Below the pieces are notes generated by a model. That model was given only the letters and a program-made list of their open reading frames with translations. It did no database searches and was not told the DNA's origin. DNA of 60,408 nt, from assembly GCA_026387315.1 (NCBI GenBank), contig JAPLLY010000036.1, positions 1 through 60,408 of the forward strand. The letters are read 5' to 3'. How positions within the stretch are numbered: position 1 is the first letter of the stretch; each line of letters starts with the position of its first letter. This stretch comes from Candidatus Omnitrophota bacterium. GTDB taxonomy: Bacteria > Omnitrophota > Gorgyraeia > Gygaellales > Profunditerraquicolaceae. Below, piece by piece: positions 9,656 to 18,186 of this stretch. The translations under genes and the position numbers were made by a program.

Positions 9656-10933
9656 ATGAATACTGTCATCAAGATTGAAAATCTGGGGAAAAAATATATG
9701 TTGCATCACGAGCATTACGAGCGGCGTTACACGGCCCTGCGTGATGTGATTATGGATACAGTCAAAGAAACAGGTAAAAGGTTTTTTAAGAGAGGCGCTG
9801 TAAAAACCAAAGACTCAACAGTTGAAGAATTCTGGGCGCTCAAGGGCATTTCATTAGATATATGTCAGGGGGATCGTGTCGGAGTCATTGGGCGTAACGG
9901 CGCGGGGAAATCCACTCTTTTGAAGATTTTAAGCCGTATTACAGATCCGTCGGAAGGTAAGATTTCCAGTAAGGGGCGCGTGGCAAGCCTGCTTGAGGTG
10001 GGGACAGGATTTCACCCTGAGCTTACCGGAAGCGAAAACATCTATCTTAATGGCGCTATCTTGGGTATGAACCGGGGTGAGATAAAGAAAAAATTTGATG
10101 AGATTGTGGCGTTTGCCGAGGTGGAGCGGTTTCTCGATACACCGGTGAAACGTTATTCCAGCGGCATGTATCTGCGCTTGGCTTTTGCGGTAGCTGCTCA
10201 TCTGGAGTCAGAGATTTTAATGATTGACGAAGTGCTGTCGGTTGGAGATGTCGTTTTTCAGAAGAAATGCCTGGGTAAGATGGGCGACTTAACTAAAGAG
10301 GGGCGGACATTGTTATTTGTAAGCCATAATATTCCAACGTTGCGAGCATTGTGCTCGCGGGCAATTCTACTTGATAGAGGTAAATTGTTGGCTTCGGGAG
10401 AGACGGCGGCTATTATTAGTCAATATCTTTCGGATAGACATGAAACAGCGAACGCTGCTGTTGAGTTTATTCCGCGTCCGGGCGCTAATGTGTTTTTCAC
10501 TCGAGCCTGGATAACTGACGATCAGGGAGATTTAAGTACGGATGTAGATGTGTTGAAACCATTCATGATTGGGCTTGAGTTTCAAGTGTTAATCTTGACT
10601 ACAAATACAGAGATCACCGTGGTATTAGAAAATTCACTTGGCGTTAAGGTATTGTTTACCAGTTTATCTGATGGTAATAATAAGGAGTTTGTGGAGCTTA
10701 AGCCTGGTTTATATAAAACTTCAGTGTGGTTGAAAGAGAATTTTCTCGTACCCGATGTATACAGTGTTCGTATAGCAGCACACTATCCTGGCACACTCAA
10801 TATTGATACGCGTGAGAATGTTTTGCGATTTAATGTTGTCGAGACTGGTTCGACGATGTTACGATATGGACAGACAGCTATTAATTGGTGTTGTGTGCTG
10901 GGCGGTACAAAATGGGATATCCATAAGAAGTAG
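9656..10933 (+). CDS. wzt: Polysaccharide ABC exporter, ATPase Wzt with carbohydrate-binding C-domain
   Basis: 425 residues. The ATPase domain has Walker A GRNGAGKST at 79-87, signature YSSGM at 167-171, Walker B ILMIDE at 187-192 and the H-loop SHN near 224. The extension from about 260 to 425 is beta-rich (FFTRAWITD, LEFQV, YSVRIAAHYPG) and corresponds to the Wzt C-terminal domain that in studied systems recognises the chain end of a capped O-polysaccharide. Export by this pair thus implies a terminating modification such as methyl, and several methyltransferases are encoded nearby. The last codons are followed 17 bp later by a transketolase gene. Confidence 0.93.
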   Translation: MNTVIKIENLGKKYMLHHEHYERRYTALRDVIMDTVKETGKRFFKRGAVKTKDSTVEEFWALKGISLDICQGDRVGVIGRNGAGKSTLLKILSRITDPSEGKISSKGRVASLLEVGTGFHPELTGSENIYLNGAILGMNRGEIKKKFDEIVAFAEVERFLDTPVKRYSSGMYLRLAFAVAAHLESEILMIDEVLSVGDVVFQKKCLGKMGDLTKEGRTLLFVSHNIPTLRALCSRAILLDRGKLLASGETAAIISQYLSDRHETANAAVEFIPRPGANVFFTRAWITDDQGDLSTDVDVLKPFMIGLEFQVLILTTNTEITVVLENSLGVKVLFTSLSDGNNKEFVELKPGLYKTSVWLKENFLVPDVYSVRIAAHYPGTLNIDTRENVLRFNVVETGSTMLRYGQTAINWCCVLGGTKWDIHKK

Positions 10934-10950
10934 AGAGTCTGAATTTAGGT

Positions 10951-11712
10951 ATGAAAAAATTTATCAAAGAAATAATTATGGTAGCAGCAAATACGGGTGA
11001 AGGGCATATTCCGAGCGCTTTGTCTGTACTGGATATACTATGGATATTGTATGATAGAGTTTTAAATATATATCCGCGCGATCCCAATCATCCTGACCGG
11101 GATAGGTTTATATTAAGCAAAGGGCATGCTTCGCTTGGCCTTTATGCTATTCTATCTGAAAAAGGATTTTTTGATAAGTCGCTGATGAATACTTTCGGGA
11201 AGTATGATTCTATTTTAGGCGGCCATCTCGATCGGAATAAAGTTCCTGGCGTAGAGGCTTCCACAGGTTCTTTGGGGCATGGATTTCCCATGGGTGTCGG
11301 AATCGCCCTTGCCTTAAAGATAAAAAAATCATCTTCAAGGGTATTTACAGTAATCGGAGATGGCGAATGTAACGAAGGTTCTGTTTGGGAAGCGGCGCTT
11401 TTAGCGGCGCACCACAAACTGAATAATCTGATATGCATAATTGATTATAATCATTCAACAGACAGGGCTTTGAATATTGGTGATCTGGCGATAAAATTCA
11501 AAGCGTTTGGATGGATGAGTTGTGAAATTAATGGGCATGATCATGAACAAATATACAATGCCTTGCGGGATACTCCCAAAGATAAGCCATTAGCGGTTGT
11601 TGCTAATACGATAAAGGGAAAAGGATGTAAAATGATGGAAAATAATCCTGCTTGGCATCACAGGTCACCTACGAAAGATGAATTAATGAGAATTCTTGAG
11701 AGTTTGGAATAA
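10951..11712 (+). CDS. Split transketolase, N-terminal (TPP-binding) subunit, copy A
   Basis: 253 residues matching the first third of transketolase. It has the substrate/cofactor histidines in EGHI (19), KGHA (59) and GGHL (92). The thiamine diphosphate motif runs from GDG at 136-138 to NN at 158-159, and GSLGHGFPMGVG is at about 107-118. The C-terminal partner starts two bases after its stop. Split transketolases usually move a two-carbon ketol unit between sugars; in a polysaccharide locus the acceptor may be a nucleotide sugar. A housekeeping pentose-phosphate role is less likely, because a second diverged pair lies at 22568-24345. Confidence 0.88.
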   Translation: MKKFIKEIIMVAANTGEGHIPSALSVLDILWILYDRVLNIYPRDPNHPDRDRFILSKGHASLGLYAILSEKGFFDKSLMNTFGKYDSILGGHLDRNKVPGVEASTGSLGHGFPMGVGIALALKIKKSSSRVFTVIGDGECNEGSVWEAALLAAHHKLNNLICIIDYNHSTDRALNIGDLAIKFKAFGWMSCEINGHDHEQIYNALRDTPKDKPLAVVANTIKGKGCKMMENNPAWHHRSPTKDELMRILESLE

Positions 11713-11714
11713 TA

Positions 11715-12596
11715 ATGAGACAGCAATTTGTTAAAACTATTGAGTCGGTTTTTGAGCAAGACAGCAGATTGGTTATATTACTGGGGGATATCGGAGTTTT
11801 TGGTTTTAGGCATGTTTTTGAAAAATACCCCCAGAGGTCATATAACATAGGTATTCTGGAACAGGCCACCTTGGGGCTGGCGGCGGGACTGTCGTCAGAG
11901 GGATTTATCCCGGTGGTGCATACTATCGCTCCTTTTATTGTGGAAAGAAGTTTGGAGCAGATTAAGATCGATTTTTGTTATCAAGGCCTTGGCGGTAATT
12001 TTGTAAGCGTGGGTGGTTCATACGATTATGCGGCTCTTGGTTGTACACATCACTGCCCTGGCGACATCGGAATTTTAAAAAATGTGCCAGGTATGCAAAT
12101 TGTCGTTCCGGGACACCCAAAAGAGTTTGATAGGTTATTTCTACAGGCTTACGCTAATGGGAGGGCTACATATTTCAGATTAAGCGAAAAAGGGAATTCA
12201 TCACCAAATAGCATTGAATTTGGCAAGGCATTGATATTGAAAAAAGGGGCCAAGGCTACCGTAATTGCTGTAGGGCCTTTGTTGGACGATGTAATCTCTG
12301 CTTGTGTTGATATGGATGTCACTATTTTGTATTATACTTCGCTGGAGCCATTTGATACGCAAGCCTTAATGCAGAACTGCGCATCTTCAAAGATACTCCT
12401 TTGCGAACCGTATTATTCAGGGGCCCTAGATTATGATGTCATAAAGTCAGTTGGCCTGAATAGCGTTAAGATTGAGCATGTAGGGGTTCCGCATCTTTTT
12501 TTAACTAAATATGGTAATGCTCAGGACCATAACTATAATATCGGTTTAACGCCGAAAAATATTCGTCTAAAACTGGAGAGCCTTATAAATGAATAA
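11715..12596 (+). CDS. Split transketolase, C-terminal (pyrimidine-binding) subunit, copy A
   Basis: 293 residues. The glutamate that activates thiamine diphosphate lies in GILEQ (E49), followed by the conserved AAGLSSEG and a domain ending near 165, then the transketolase C-terminal domain. It completes the active site of the 10951 protein at the dimer interface. The stop overlaps the next epimerase gene by 8 bp, so the pair is translationally tied to nucleotide-sugar enzymes. The second pair at 22568/23401 has the same architecture but only moderate similarity, indicating a separate substrate. Confidence 0.87.
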   Translation: MRQQFVKTIESVFEQDSRLVILLGDIGVFGFRHVFEKYPQRSYNIGILEQATLGLAAGLSSEGFIPVVHTIAPFIVERSLEQIKIDFCYQGLGGNFVSVGGSYDYAALGCTHHCPGDIGILKNVPGMQIVVPGHPKEFDRLFLQAYANGRATYFRLSEKGNSSPNSIEFGKALILKKGAKATVIAVGPLLDDVISACVDMDVTILYYTSLEPFDTQALMQNCASSKILLCEPYYSGALDYDVIKSVGLNSVKIEHVGVPHLFLTKYGNAQDHNYNIGLTPKNIRLKLESLINE

Positions 12597-13620
12597 GCTT
12601 GCTGAATTAATACTCCAAGACGCTCAAGCAGTTTGCGAGCGGGTAGATTTTTATGAGATCAAAGGTAAAACTATACTTATAACAGGTGCTTCCGGTTTAA
12701 TCGGAACACATTTCTTAGCCAGCCTTAACCATTTGAGAACAAAAATAAGGCTGCCTTTTAAAGTTTATAACATAATTAACAGTAACCCGGCAGAATATTT
12801 TAAAGATATCGCTGGATTTGAAGGTTCAGAGATACTTCAAGGGGACTTAACAGATATCAATTTTTGTCACAGGCTGCCTAAAGCTGATTATATTATACAT
12901 GCGGCAGGATACGGCCAACCCGGTAAATTTTTACAGGATCCTATCAGGACTATTAAATTAAATACAGTTGTATTACTCGAGCTTTTTGAAAAATTAGCAA
13001 AGGGTGGTAAGTTATTGTTTTTAAGTACAAGTGAAGTCTATGTGGGACTGCCATACCCGCCTTATAAAGAAACAGATATTGGAACGACTAATACAAATCA
13101 TCCAAGAGCTTGCTATATTGAAGCAAAAAGATGCGGGGAAGCAATTTGTAATGCCTATAGGCAGAAGGGAATCGAAGCGAAATCCGCAAGATTATCACTT
13201 GCATACGGCCCCGGGACAAGAGATGGAGATAAGAGAGTTATTAACGAGTTCATACGAAAAGGCTTAGAAGAGGGGATATCCTTGTTGGACCAAGGACAGG
13301 CTAAAAGGACATATTGTTATGTAAGCGATGCCATTGAGATAATGTGGAATATCCTTTTTAGAGGCTCAGATGCTATTTATAATGTGGGTGGCTCTTCCAA
13401 AATTACAATAAGAGAACTCGCGCAAAAAATAGGCGGCTATTTAAAAGTGCCGGTTACTTATCCGGCCAGTGTACTTGAAGGGTTGATTGGCGCCCCGGAA
13501 GATGTTTTTTTAGATATGTCAAAAGCTGAACATGAATTCAATAAAAAGGAATATGTTGATTTAACGCAAGGGCTCAGAAAAACCATTGAATGGCAAAAAC
13601 TGCTTTATGCAACAAGATAA
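12589..13620 (+). CDS. NAD-dependent epimerase/dehydratase (UDP-glucuronate decarboxylase-like)
   Basis: A 343-residue extended SDR. GASGLIG at 33-39 binds NAD, STSE is at 146-149 and Y176/K180 in YIEAK are the catalytic pair. The AYGPGTRDGDKRVINEF block (near 205-221) and the arginine-rich tail resemble UXS/ArnA-type enzymes. It has an unusually long ~25-residue lead before the Rossmann strand. The gene overlaps the transketolase C-subunit by 8 bp. Likely to oxidise, epimerise or decarboxylate a nucleotide sugar; the donor base is not evident. Confidence 0.78.
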   Translation: MNKLAELILQDAQAVCERVDFYEIKGKTILITGASGLIGTHFLASLNHLRTKIRLPFKVYNIINSNPAEYFKDIAGFEGSEILQGDLTDINFCHRLPKADYIIHAAGYGQPGKFLQDPIRTIKLNTVVLLELFEKLAKGGKLLFLSTSEVYVGLPYPPYKETDIGTTNTNHPRACYIEAKRCGEAICNAYRQKGIEAKSARLSLAYGPGTRDGDKRVINEFIRKGLEEGISLLDQGQAKRTYCYVSDAIEIMWNILFRGSDAIYNVGGSSKITIRELAQKIGGYLKVPVTYPASVLEGLIGAPEDVFLDMSKAEHEFNKKEYVDLTQGLRKTIEWQKLLYATR

Positions 13621-13644
13621 TGTGCTATACGGAAAAGGATAAGA

Positions 13645-14565
13645 ATGGCTAAATTGTTAGTTACCGGTGCCGGAGGCCTCATTGGCTATGCTCTTAAAAG
13701 CCTTAAACTATCCGAAGCAGTCTATTTGACCAGAAAAGACGCGGATCTTACAGATTTTGCACAGACAAAAGAAATTTTTAATAAAATCAAGCCGGACAAA
13801 GTAATTCATCTTGCCGCCCAGGTAGGGGGGATCGGCGGTAATATGATGCATTCCGGGGAATATTTTCGAAATAATATAATGATAAATATTAATGTTCTGG
13901 AGGCAGCGCGTTTATGCAATGTCAAGAAATTCATTTCTTTTATGTCAACCTGTGTTTTTCCCGATGCATGTCGGTATCCGCTTAATGAAAAAGACATACA
14001 TAATGGCCCGCCTCACCCGTCAAATTTTGGGTATGCTTATGCGAAAAGAATGCTTGAAGTTCAAAGCGTCGCGTACAGAAAAGAATGGGGGTGTGATTAT
14101 ATTGTCGCTATCCCGACAAATGTTTATGGCCCAAATGATAATTTCAGCTTAGAAGACGGCCATGTTGTTCCTTCGCTGATACACAAATGTTATCTGGCAA
14201 TGAAAAATAAGATAGATCTTATATTGTGGGGTACAGGCTCGCCTCTAAGAGAAATGGTATATTCAAAAGATATCGCGGAATTAGCGTTGTGGGCTTTAGA
14301 AAATTATAGTGAAGAAGCTCCTATTATATTGTCAACCGGTATAGAAACATCGATAATGGATATCGCACAGATCATTATCAGAAAAATGGGATTTAAAGGC
14401 AAGGTAGTATATGATGCAACAAAACCGGAAGGCCAACTTAGAAAACCGTCAGATACAATCAAGCTAAGGAAATATCTTCCGGAGTTTAAATTTACACCCA
14501 TAGAAAAAGGGATTGAAGAGACGGTGAAGTGGTTTGTTTCTAATTACCCGAATGTGAGGAAATAA
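13645..14565 (+). CDS. GDP-L-fucose synthase-like SDR
   Basis: 306 residues with GAGGLIG at 8-14, AAQVGGIGGNM at about 57-67 and STCVFP at 101-106, all hallmarks of GDP-L-fucose synthase (WcaG) and its colitose counterpart ColC. Y130/K134 (YAYAK) are intact. In this window it is the only member of the GFS-like group with the catalytic tyrosine; the proteins at 26097 and 28529 lack it. It could perform 3,5- or 5-epimerisation plus 4-reduction of a GDP-4-keto-6-deoxyhexose, for example on the product of the ColD-like enzyme at 16951. Six bases separate it from the next gene. Confidence 0.8.
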   Translation: MAKLLVTGAGGLIGYALKSLKLSEAVYLTRKDADLTDFAQTKEIFNKIKPDKVIHLAAQVGGIGGNMMHSGEYFRNNIMININVLEAARLCNVKKFISFMSTCVFPDACRYPLNEKDIHNGPPHPSNFGYAYAKRMLEVQSVAYRKEWGCDYIVAIPTNVYGPNDNFSLEDGHVVPSLIHKCYLAMKNKIDLILWGTGSPLREMVYSKDIAELALWALENYSEEAPIILSTGIETSIMDIAQIIIRKMGFKGKVVYDATKPEGQLRKPSDTIKLRKYLPEFKFTPIEKGIEETVKWFVSNYPNVRK

Positions 14566-14571
14566 TAAAAA

Positions 14572-15507
14572 ATGAGTGATTTGAGCGAGCATACTTTAAC
14601 TTCATCGGATTTTGAATCGCTATTCGGAGAAAAACTCAGTTTATATGTTCAAGGCCGAATAAAAAAATATGATTTAAGATATTCGGATGTTACTACACAA
14701 GAGCGGGATAGTTATTTAAAAAAAATTGTATCGATCTTGCTGGGTGAAAATCTTATGTATTCTGGAGAGCATAGGCATGAGCAATGGGATAAAGGATGGA
14801 GACAGAATTTAGATGAGTTATTAAAAAGTAACGCAAGTGAGGCGATGATACCCCGCTATTTCGGAAAGTATCAGATAAACAGATTAAAGCAAAAGTTTAT
14901 TAGGCCTGTTTCCAAAAATTTTGAGTATAACATGCTCGGCGTGATCCTGGATTGGCTTTTCGATAAATATCTTAGAGATTATAAAAATATTTATGAATTT
15001 GGTTGCGGAACCGGACACAATTTAACAAGGTTAAGATCATTCAATTCCAAAGCTAATCTTTGGGGGCTTGATTGGGCTGAGTCATCGCAGGCCATGATTA
15101 ATAAATACGCGCTTATTAACTCTGATAAAAAGCTATTTGCTCATAAATTTGATTATTTTGCTCCGGATTTTAATTTGGAATTAAAAAAAGACTCAGCGAT
15201 ATACACAGTTGCTTCCCTTGAACAGGTTGGCGTAAAATATCATTTATTTGTAGATTATCTACTTAAAAAAAAACCAAATATTTGTATTCATGTTGAACCT
15301 ATAGAAGAGCTGTTGCACGCAGAAAACTTAATGGACTATCTCTCTATATGCTACTTTAAAAAAAGAAAATATCTTTCCGGATATTTGACTTATCTTAAAG
15401 GCCTTGAATCAAAGAGAAAGATAAAAATCATCAAGGCCCAAAGGAGTTATATAGGCAGCTTTTTTATTGAAGGTTATTCTATTATTGTCTGGATTCCTTT
15501 GGTATAA
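14572..15507 (+). CDS. Class I SAM-methyltransferase-like protein, copy A
   Basis: 311 residues. A conserved N-terminal domain (EQWDKGWRQNL near 70-80) precedes a Rossmann fold with the SAM-binding loop EFGCGTG at 142-148. Its paralogue at 24379 has the same length and the same GCGTG at residues 144-148, and each lies a few genes after a split transketolase, so the two were probably duplicated with their pathways. The post-I acidic residue is present (GLDWAES). The shared C-terminal block CIHVEPIEEL and the GYSIIVW end are unlike common sugar O-methyltransferases. The substrate is unknown, and methyl transfer itself is inferred from the loop. Confidence 0.72.
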   Translation: MSDLSEHTLTSSDFESLFGEKLSLYVQGRIKKYDLRYSDVTTQERDSYLKKIVSILLGENLMYSGEHRHEQWDKGWRQNLDELLKSNASEAMIPRYFGKYQINRLKQKFIRPVSKNFEYNMLGVILDWLFDKYLRDYKNIYEFGCGTGHNLTRLRSFNSKANLWGLDWAESSQAMINKYALINSDKKLFAHKFDYFAPDFNLELKKDSAIYTVASLEQVGVKYHLFVDYLLKKKPNICIHVEPIEELLHAENLMDYLSICYFKKRKYLSGYLTYLKGLESKRKIKIIKAQRSYIGSFFIEGYSIIVWIPLV

Positions 15508-15547
15508 ACGTACTAAGTTGATTGAATGAAGAGAAACCAATAATTTT

Positions 15548-16876
15548 ATGATGAATAAATCCAGAATTTTATTTGTTGTCGACAAATGGTGGTCTGGTAA
15601 TATTAATTATGGCCTCTCGGAGTGGGAAGGTAATTTATGGCAGTCCCTTAAGGCCGTTAATTTAGCCGAGATAGAAGTCTTTCATTTCGACGAATATTAT
15701 CGGACAAATGAAATTAAGGGCGATGAAGCGCTTTTGAGTAAAATAGCCGAATTCCAGCCGCAGTTGATTTGCCTGGTGATTTATAATCTTCCTGATACTG
15801 TCAATACCCCGTCTCTTAAAACTTTGGAAACAATAAAAAAATGTTTTTCAATTCCAATCTTCGCCATTTGGGGGGATTTCGAATGCGAAGAACAAGTAAA
15901 AATATCGGATGTATTCCAGCCTTTTATCGATTTTAATATGTTTACCGCTACCAGCGTGGTTTTTCGGCGTTGGCAAGATATGAAAAAAGATACGAAAAAA
16001 TTTTCTTATTTCTGGGTGCCGAAAAATCCCAATTATTTTTATAATCCAAACAAATCAAGAGATTTAGAGATAAGCTATCCTGGTTCACCAAAACCGGATA
16101 GATTACGAAAAATAAGATATCTGGAAAAACACGGCCTTGAGGTTTTTAATACCGGAGGCGAGACCCAAAATCATTTACCGATCACAGAATTTTCTAAAAT
16201 TTTTCAACGCTCTAAAATTATCTTAAGCTTTTGCCGCTCTGGCTATACACAGATTACTTGTGCTCGAACATTCGAAGCTACGAATTGCGGCGCCATGCTC
16301 CTGGAAGAGGCTAGCCCAGAAACCGCCAAATTATTCATACCCTATGTTGATTATGTGCCTTATTTTTCAAACAATGATCTCTTGAAGAAAGCCCGGTATT
16401 ACCTGCAGAATGAAACTGAAAGATTAAAAATAGCAAATTCAGGCCACCTCAAAACACAACAATATTATTCGGCTTACCGTTTCTGGAAAATCGTTTTGGC
16501 TAAAGCGGAAGAAGTTATTTCGGCCAGGTTAGATGATAAAATTTTCGATAGAACTCAGCTTTATCAGCTGGATCAGGCTGATGACCAATTGATCTTAATT
16601 AACTGGGGAATAAAAACGATCGAGCTTCCTTGGCAGCGTCTAATAAAGTTACCGCTTTTTCAGGCGATGGCGCTAAAAATTACCGATTGGTTTTGTTCCT
16701 ATAAATTATCGTATTTTTTCTACCTTTGTTACCAACGAATAAAGGATTGGCGTTGGTTATTGTTTAACTGTTCGTACGCATGCTTTAAAGTTTCAAGATC
16801 TATGCTTCCTAAAAAACTTGGGGCTCGTTTAAAGAAAAGTTTAAAGCCTTGCTTAAAGTTTGTTAAAACAAACTAA
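15548..16876 (+). CDS. CgeB-like glycosyltransferase (family 1-like), copy A
   Basis: 442 residues of the CgeB/Glyco_trans_1_2 type. The N-terminal FVVDKWWSGNINYGLSEWEGN is followed by a GT-B-like C-domain with EATNCGAMLLEEAS (about 250-263), the nucleotide-sugar-binding helix of this group. A close copy lies at 19170. The segment 15805-16026 is almost identical in DNA to 19427-19648, while the stretch after residue ~195, next to the predicted active site, differs. That suggests duplicated transferases with shared scaffold and changed specificity. It starts 40 bp after the methyltransferase-like gene, with a short hairpin region behind it. Confidence 0.78.
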   Translation: MMNKSRILFVVDKWWSGNINYGLSEWEGNLWQSLKAVNLAEIEVFHFDEYYRTNEIKGDEALLSKIAEFQPQLICLVIYNLPDTVNTPSLKTLETIKKCFSIPIFAIWGDFECEEQVKISDVFQPFIDFNMFTATSVVFRRWQDMKKDTKKFSYFWVPKNPNYFYNPNKSRDLEISYPGSPKPDRLRKIRYLEKHGLEVFNTGGETQNHLPITEFSKIFQRSKIILSFCRSGYTQITCARTFEATNCGAMLLEEASPETAKLFIPYVDYVPYFSNNDLLKKARYYLQNETERLKIANSGHLKTQQYYSAYRFWKIVLAKAEEVISARLDDKIFDRTQLYQLDQADDQLILINWGIKTIELPWQRLIKLPLFQAMALKITDWFCSYKLSYFFYLCYQRIKDWRWLLFNCSYACFKVSRSMLPKKLGARLKKSLKPCLKFVKTN

Positions 16877-16894
16877 TAGTGAATATAACGCAAG

Positions 16895-16940
16895 ACACCC
16901 CGCGCTTAGTGGTATTGCGCGGGTGTTGTCTAGGTAGACA
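16895..16940 (+). promoter_or_regulatory. Two adjacent hairpins before the ColD-like gene
   Basis: The first hairpin pairs ACACCC-CGCGC (16895-16905) with GCGCGGGTGT (16917-16926), with one bulged base. The second pairs TTGTCTA with TAGACAA around a GG loop (about 16927-16942). There is no run of T after either, so a simple rho-independent terminator is unlikely. They may slow transcription, act as an mRNA processing site, or be the scar of a repeat. The ribosome site AAGGAG of the next gene lies inside or just beyond the second stem. Confidence 0.4.
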
Positions 16941-16950
16941 AGGAGATTAA

Positions 16951-18111
16951 ATGTTTTGGAAATTACAAGAAGATGTGCTTAATAAGCGCGATTTAGAGTT
17001 ACTTATTGAATTTATTAAAAGCACATCCCGTTTTACTCAGTTTACCAATGTAAGAAAATTTGAAGAAAAATTCTCCCAATGGCAAAAATGTAAAAATTGT
17101 GTCTACGTTAATTCCGGCAGTTCAGCAAACTTTCTTCTGATTAACGCATTGAAGGAATTAAATAAGTGGTTAGCGGGAGACGAAATTATTGTGCCTGCGG
17201 TTACCTGGCCTACCAATATTGGGCCGGTGATCCAAAACGGGCTAAAACCTATCTTTGTGGATGTGAATCTTAAAGATTTAGCTTTTGATTACGAAAGATT
17301 AAAAAAATCAATAACCAAAAGAACGCGGGCGATATTTGTAACTCATCTTATCGGAATACCAGCGGACATGCCTTTAATAAAAAAGATTGTCAACAGGCGC
17401 CCTATTGCTATTTTGGAGGATTGCTGTGAATCACAGGGAGCGAAAATAGGCAGCCAAAATGTAGGCAGTTTTGGAATCGGCGGCACGTTTAGTTTTTATT
17501 GGGGCCATCATATGACTACAGTTGAGGGTGGCATGATTTGTACCGATAGTGAAGAGCTTTATAAAATCTTACTATTGAAACGTTCTCACGGTTTGGCTCG
17601 CGAGCTGCCTTTTAAGTACCACGAAGAGATAAGAAAAAAACATAAAAATATTGATTTCAAATTCCTGTTCTTAACGGATGGATTTAACATGCGCAATACC
17701 GAGTTGCACGCTGAAATAGGCCTGAGCCAATTAAAAAGGGTAGATAATTATATAAAAATTCGGAATTCAAACTATGCTTATTTTATGGAATTGTGCGGGA
17801 AATATGGTGAATTGATTTTATTGAAGCCAGAAGGTATTTCATCTTTTAGCCTGCCGTTTATTTTTAAGGATAGGATAAAAAAGATGCAATTTCAGAAATT
17901 TATTGCAAAATACGGTATAGAATCACGGCCGCTTATTAGTGGAAACTTGCTGCTACAGCCATTTTTAAAGACTTATTATAACCCGAAAAATTTTAATCAC
18001 GCGGATTTCCTTCATAACAATGCTTTTTATATTGGTAATAACCAATTTGTTGATACGGAGAGATTAAGAATGCTCAGTAAAACTATGGATGAGTTCTTTA
18101 AAAAAAGATGA
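16951..18111 (+). CDS. ColD-like PLP-dependent sugar 3-dehydratase (DegT fold, His in place of Lys)
   Basis: 386 residues of the DegT/DnrJ/EryC1/StrS fold. The PLP phosphate site SGSSAN is at 55-60 and the cofactor-pairing aspartate is in EDCCES (D157). Where aminotransferases have the Schiff-base lysine (SF..TK..), this protein reads SFYWGHHMTTVEGG with H186-H187 and no lysine. That exchange defines ColD (GDP-4-keto-6-deoxymannose 3-dehydratase) and, separately, the iron-sulfur E1/RfbH enzymes. The four-cysteine cluster of E1 is absent, so ColD type is the better fit. Expected product: a 4-keto-3,6-dideoxyhexose nucleotide. A strong AGGAG precedes the ATG. The neighbours are two duplicated glycosyltransferases. 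Confidence 0.85.
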   Translation: MFWKLQEDVLNKRDLELLIEFIKSTSRFTQFTNVRKFEEKFSQWQKCKNCVYVNSGSSANFLLINALKELNKWLAGDEIIVPAVTWPTNIGPVIQNGLKPIFVDVNLKDLAFDYERLKKSITKRTRAIFVTHLIGIPADMPLIKKIVNRRPIAILEDCCESQGAKIGSQNVGSFGIGGTFSFYWGHHMTTVEGGMICTDSEELYKILLLKRSHGLARELPFKYHEEIRKKHKNIDFKFLFLTDGFNMRNTELHAEIGLSQLKRVDNYIKIRNSNYAYFMELCGKYGELILLKPEGISSFSLPFIFKDRIKKMQFQKFIAKYGIESRPLISGNLLLQPFLKTYYNPKNFNHADFLHNNAFYIGNNQFVDTERLRMLSKTMDEFFKKR

Positions 18112-18186
18112 TAAAAGAGCATGAGAATTCTTATTAGGCGAAGTATAGTCTGTCTAGAATGAAAGCTAATGGGGAGAAATAGAATT

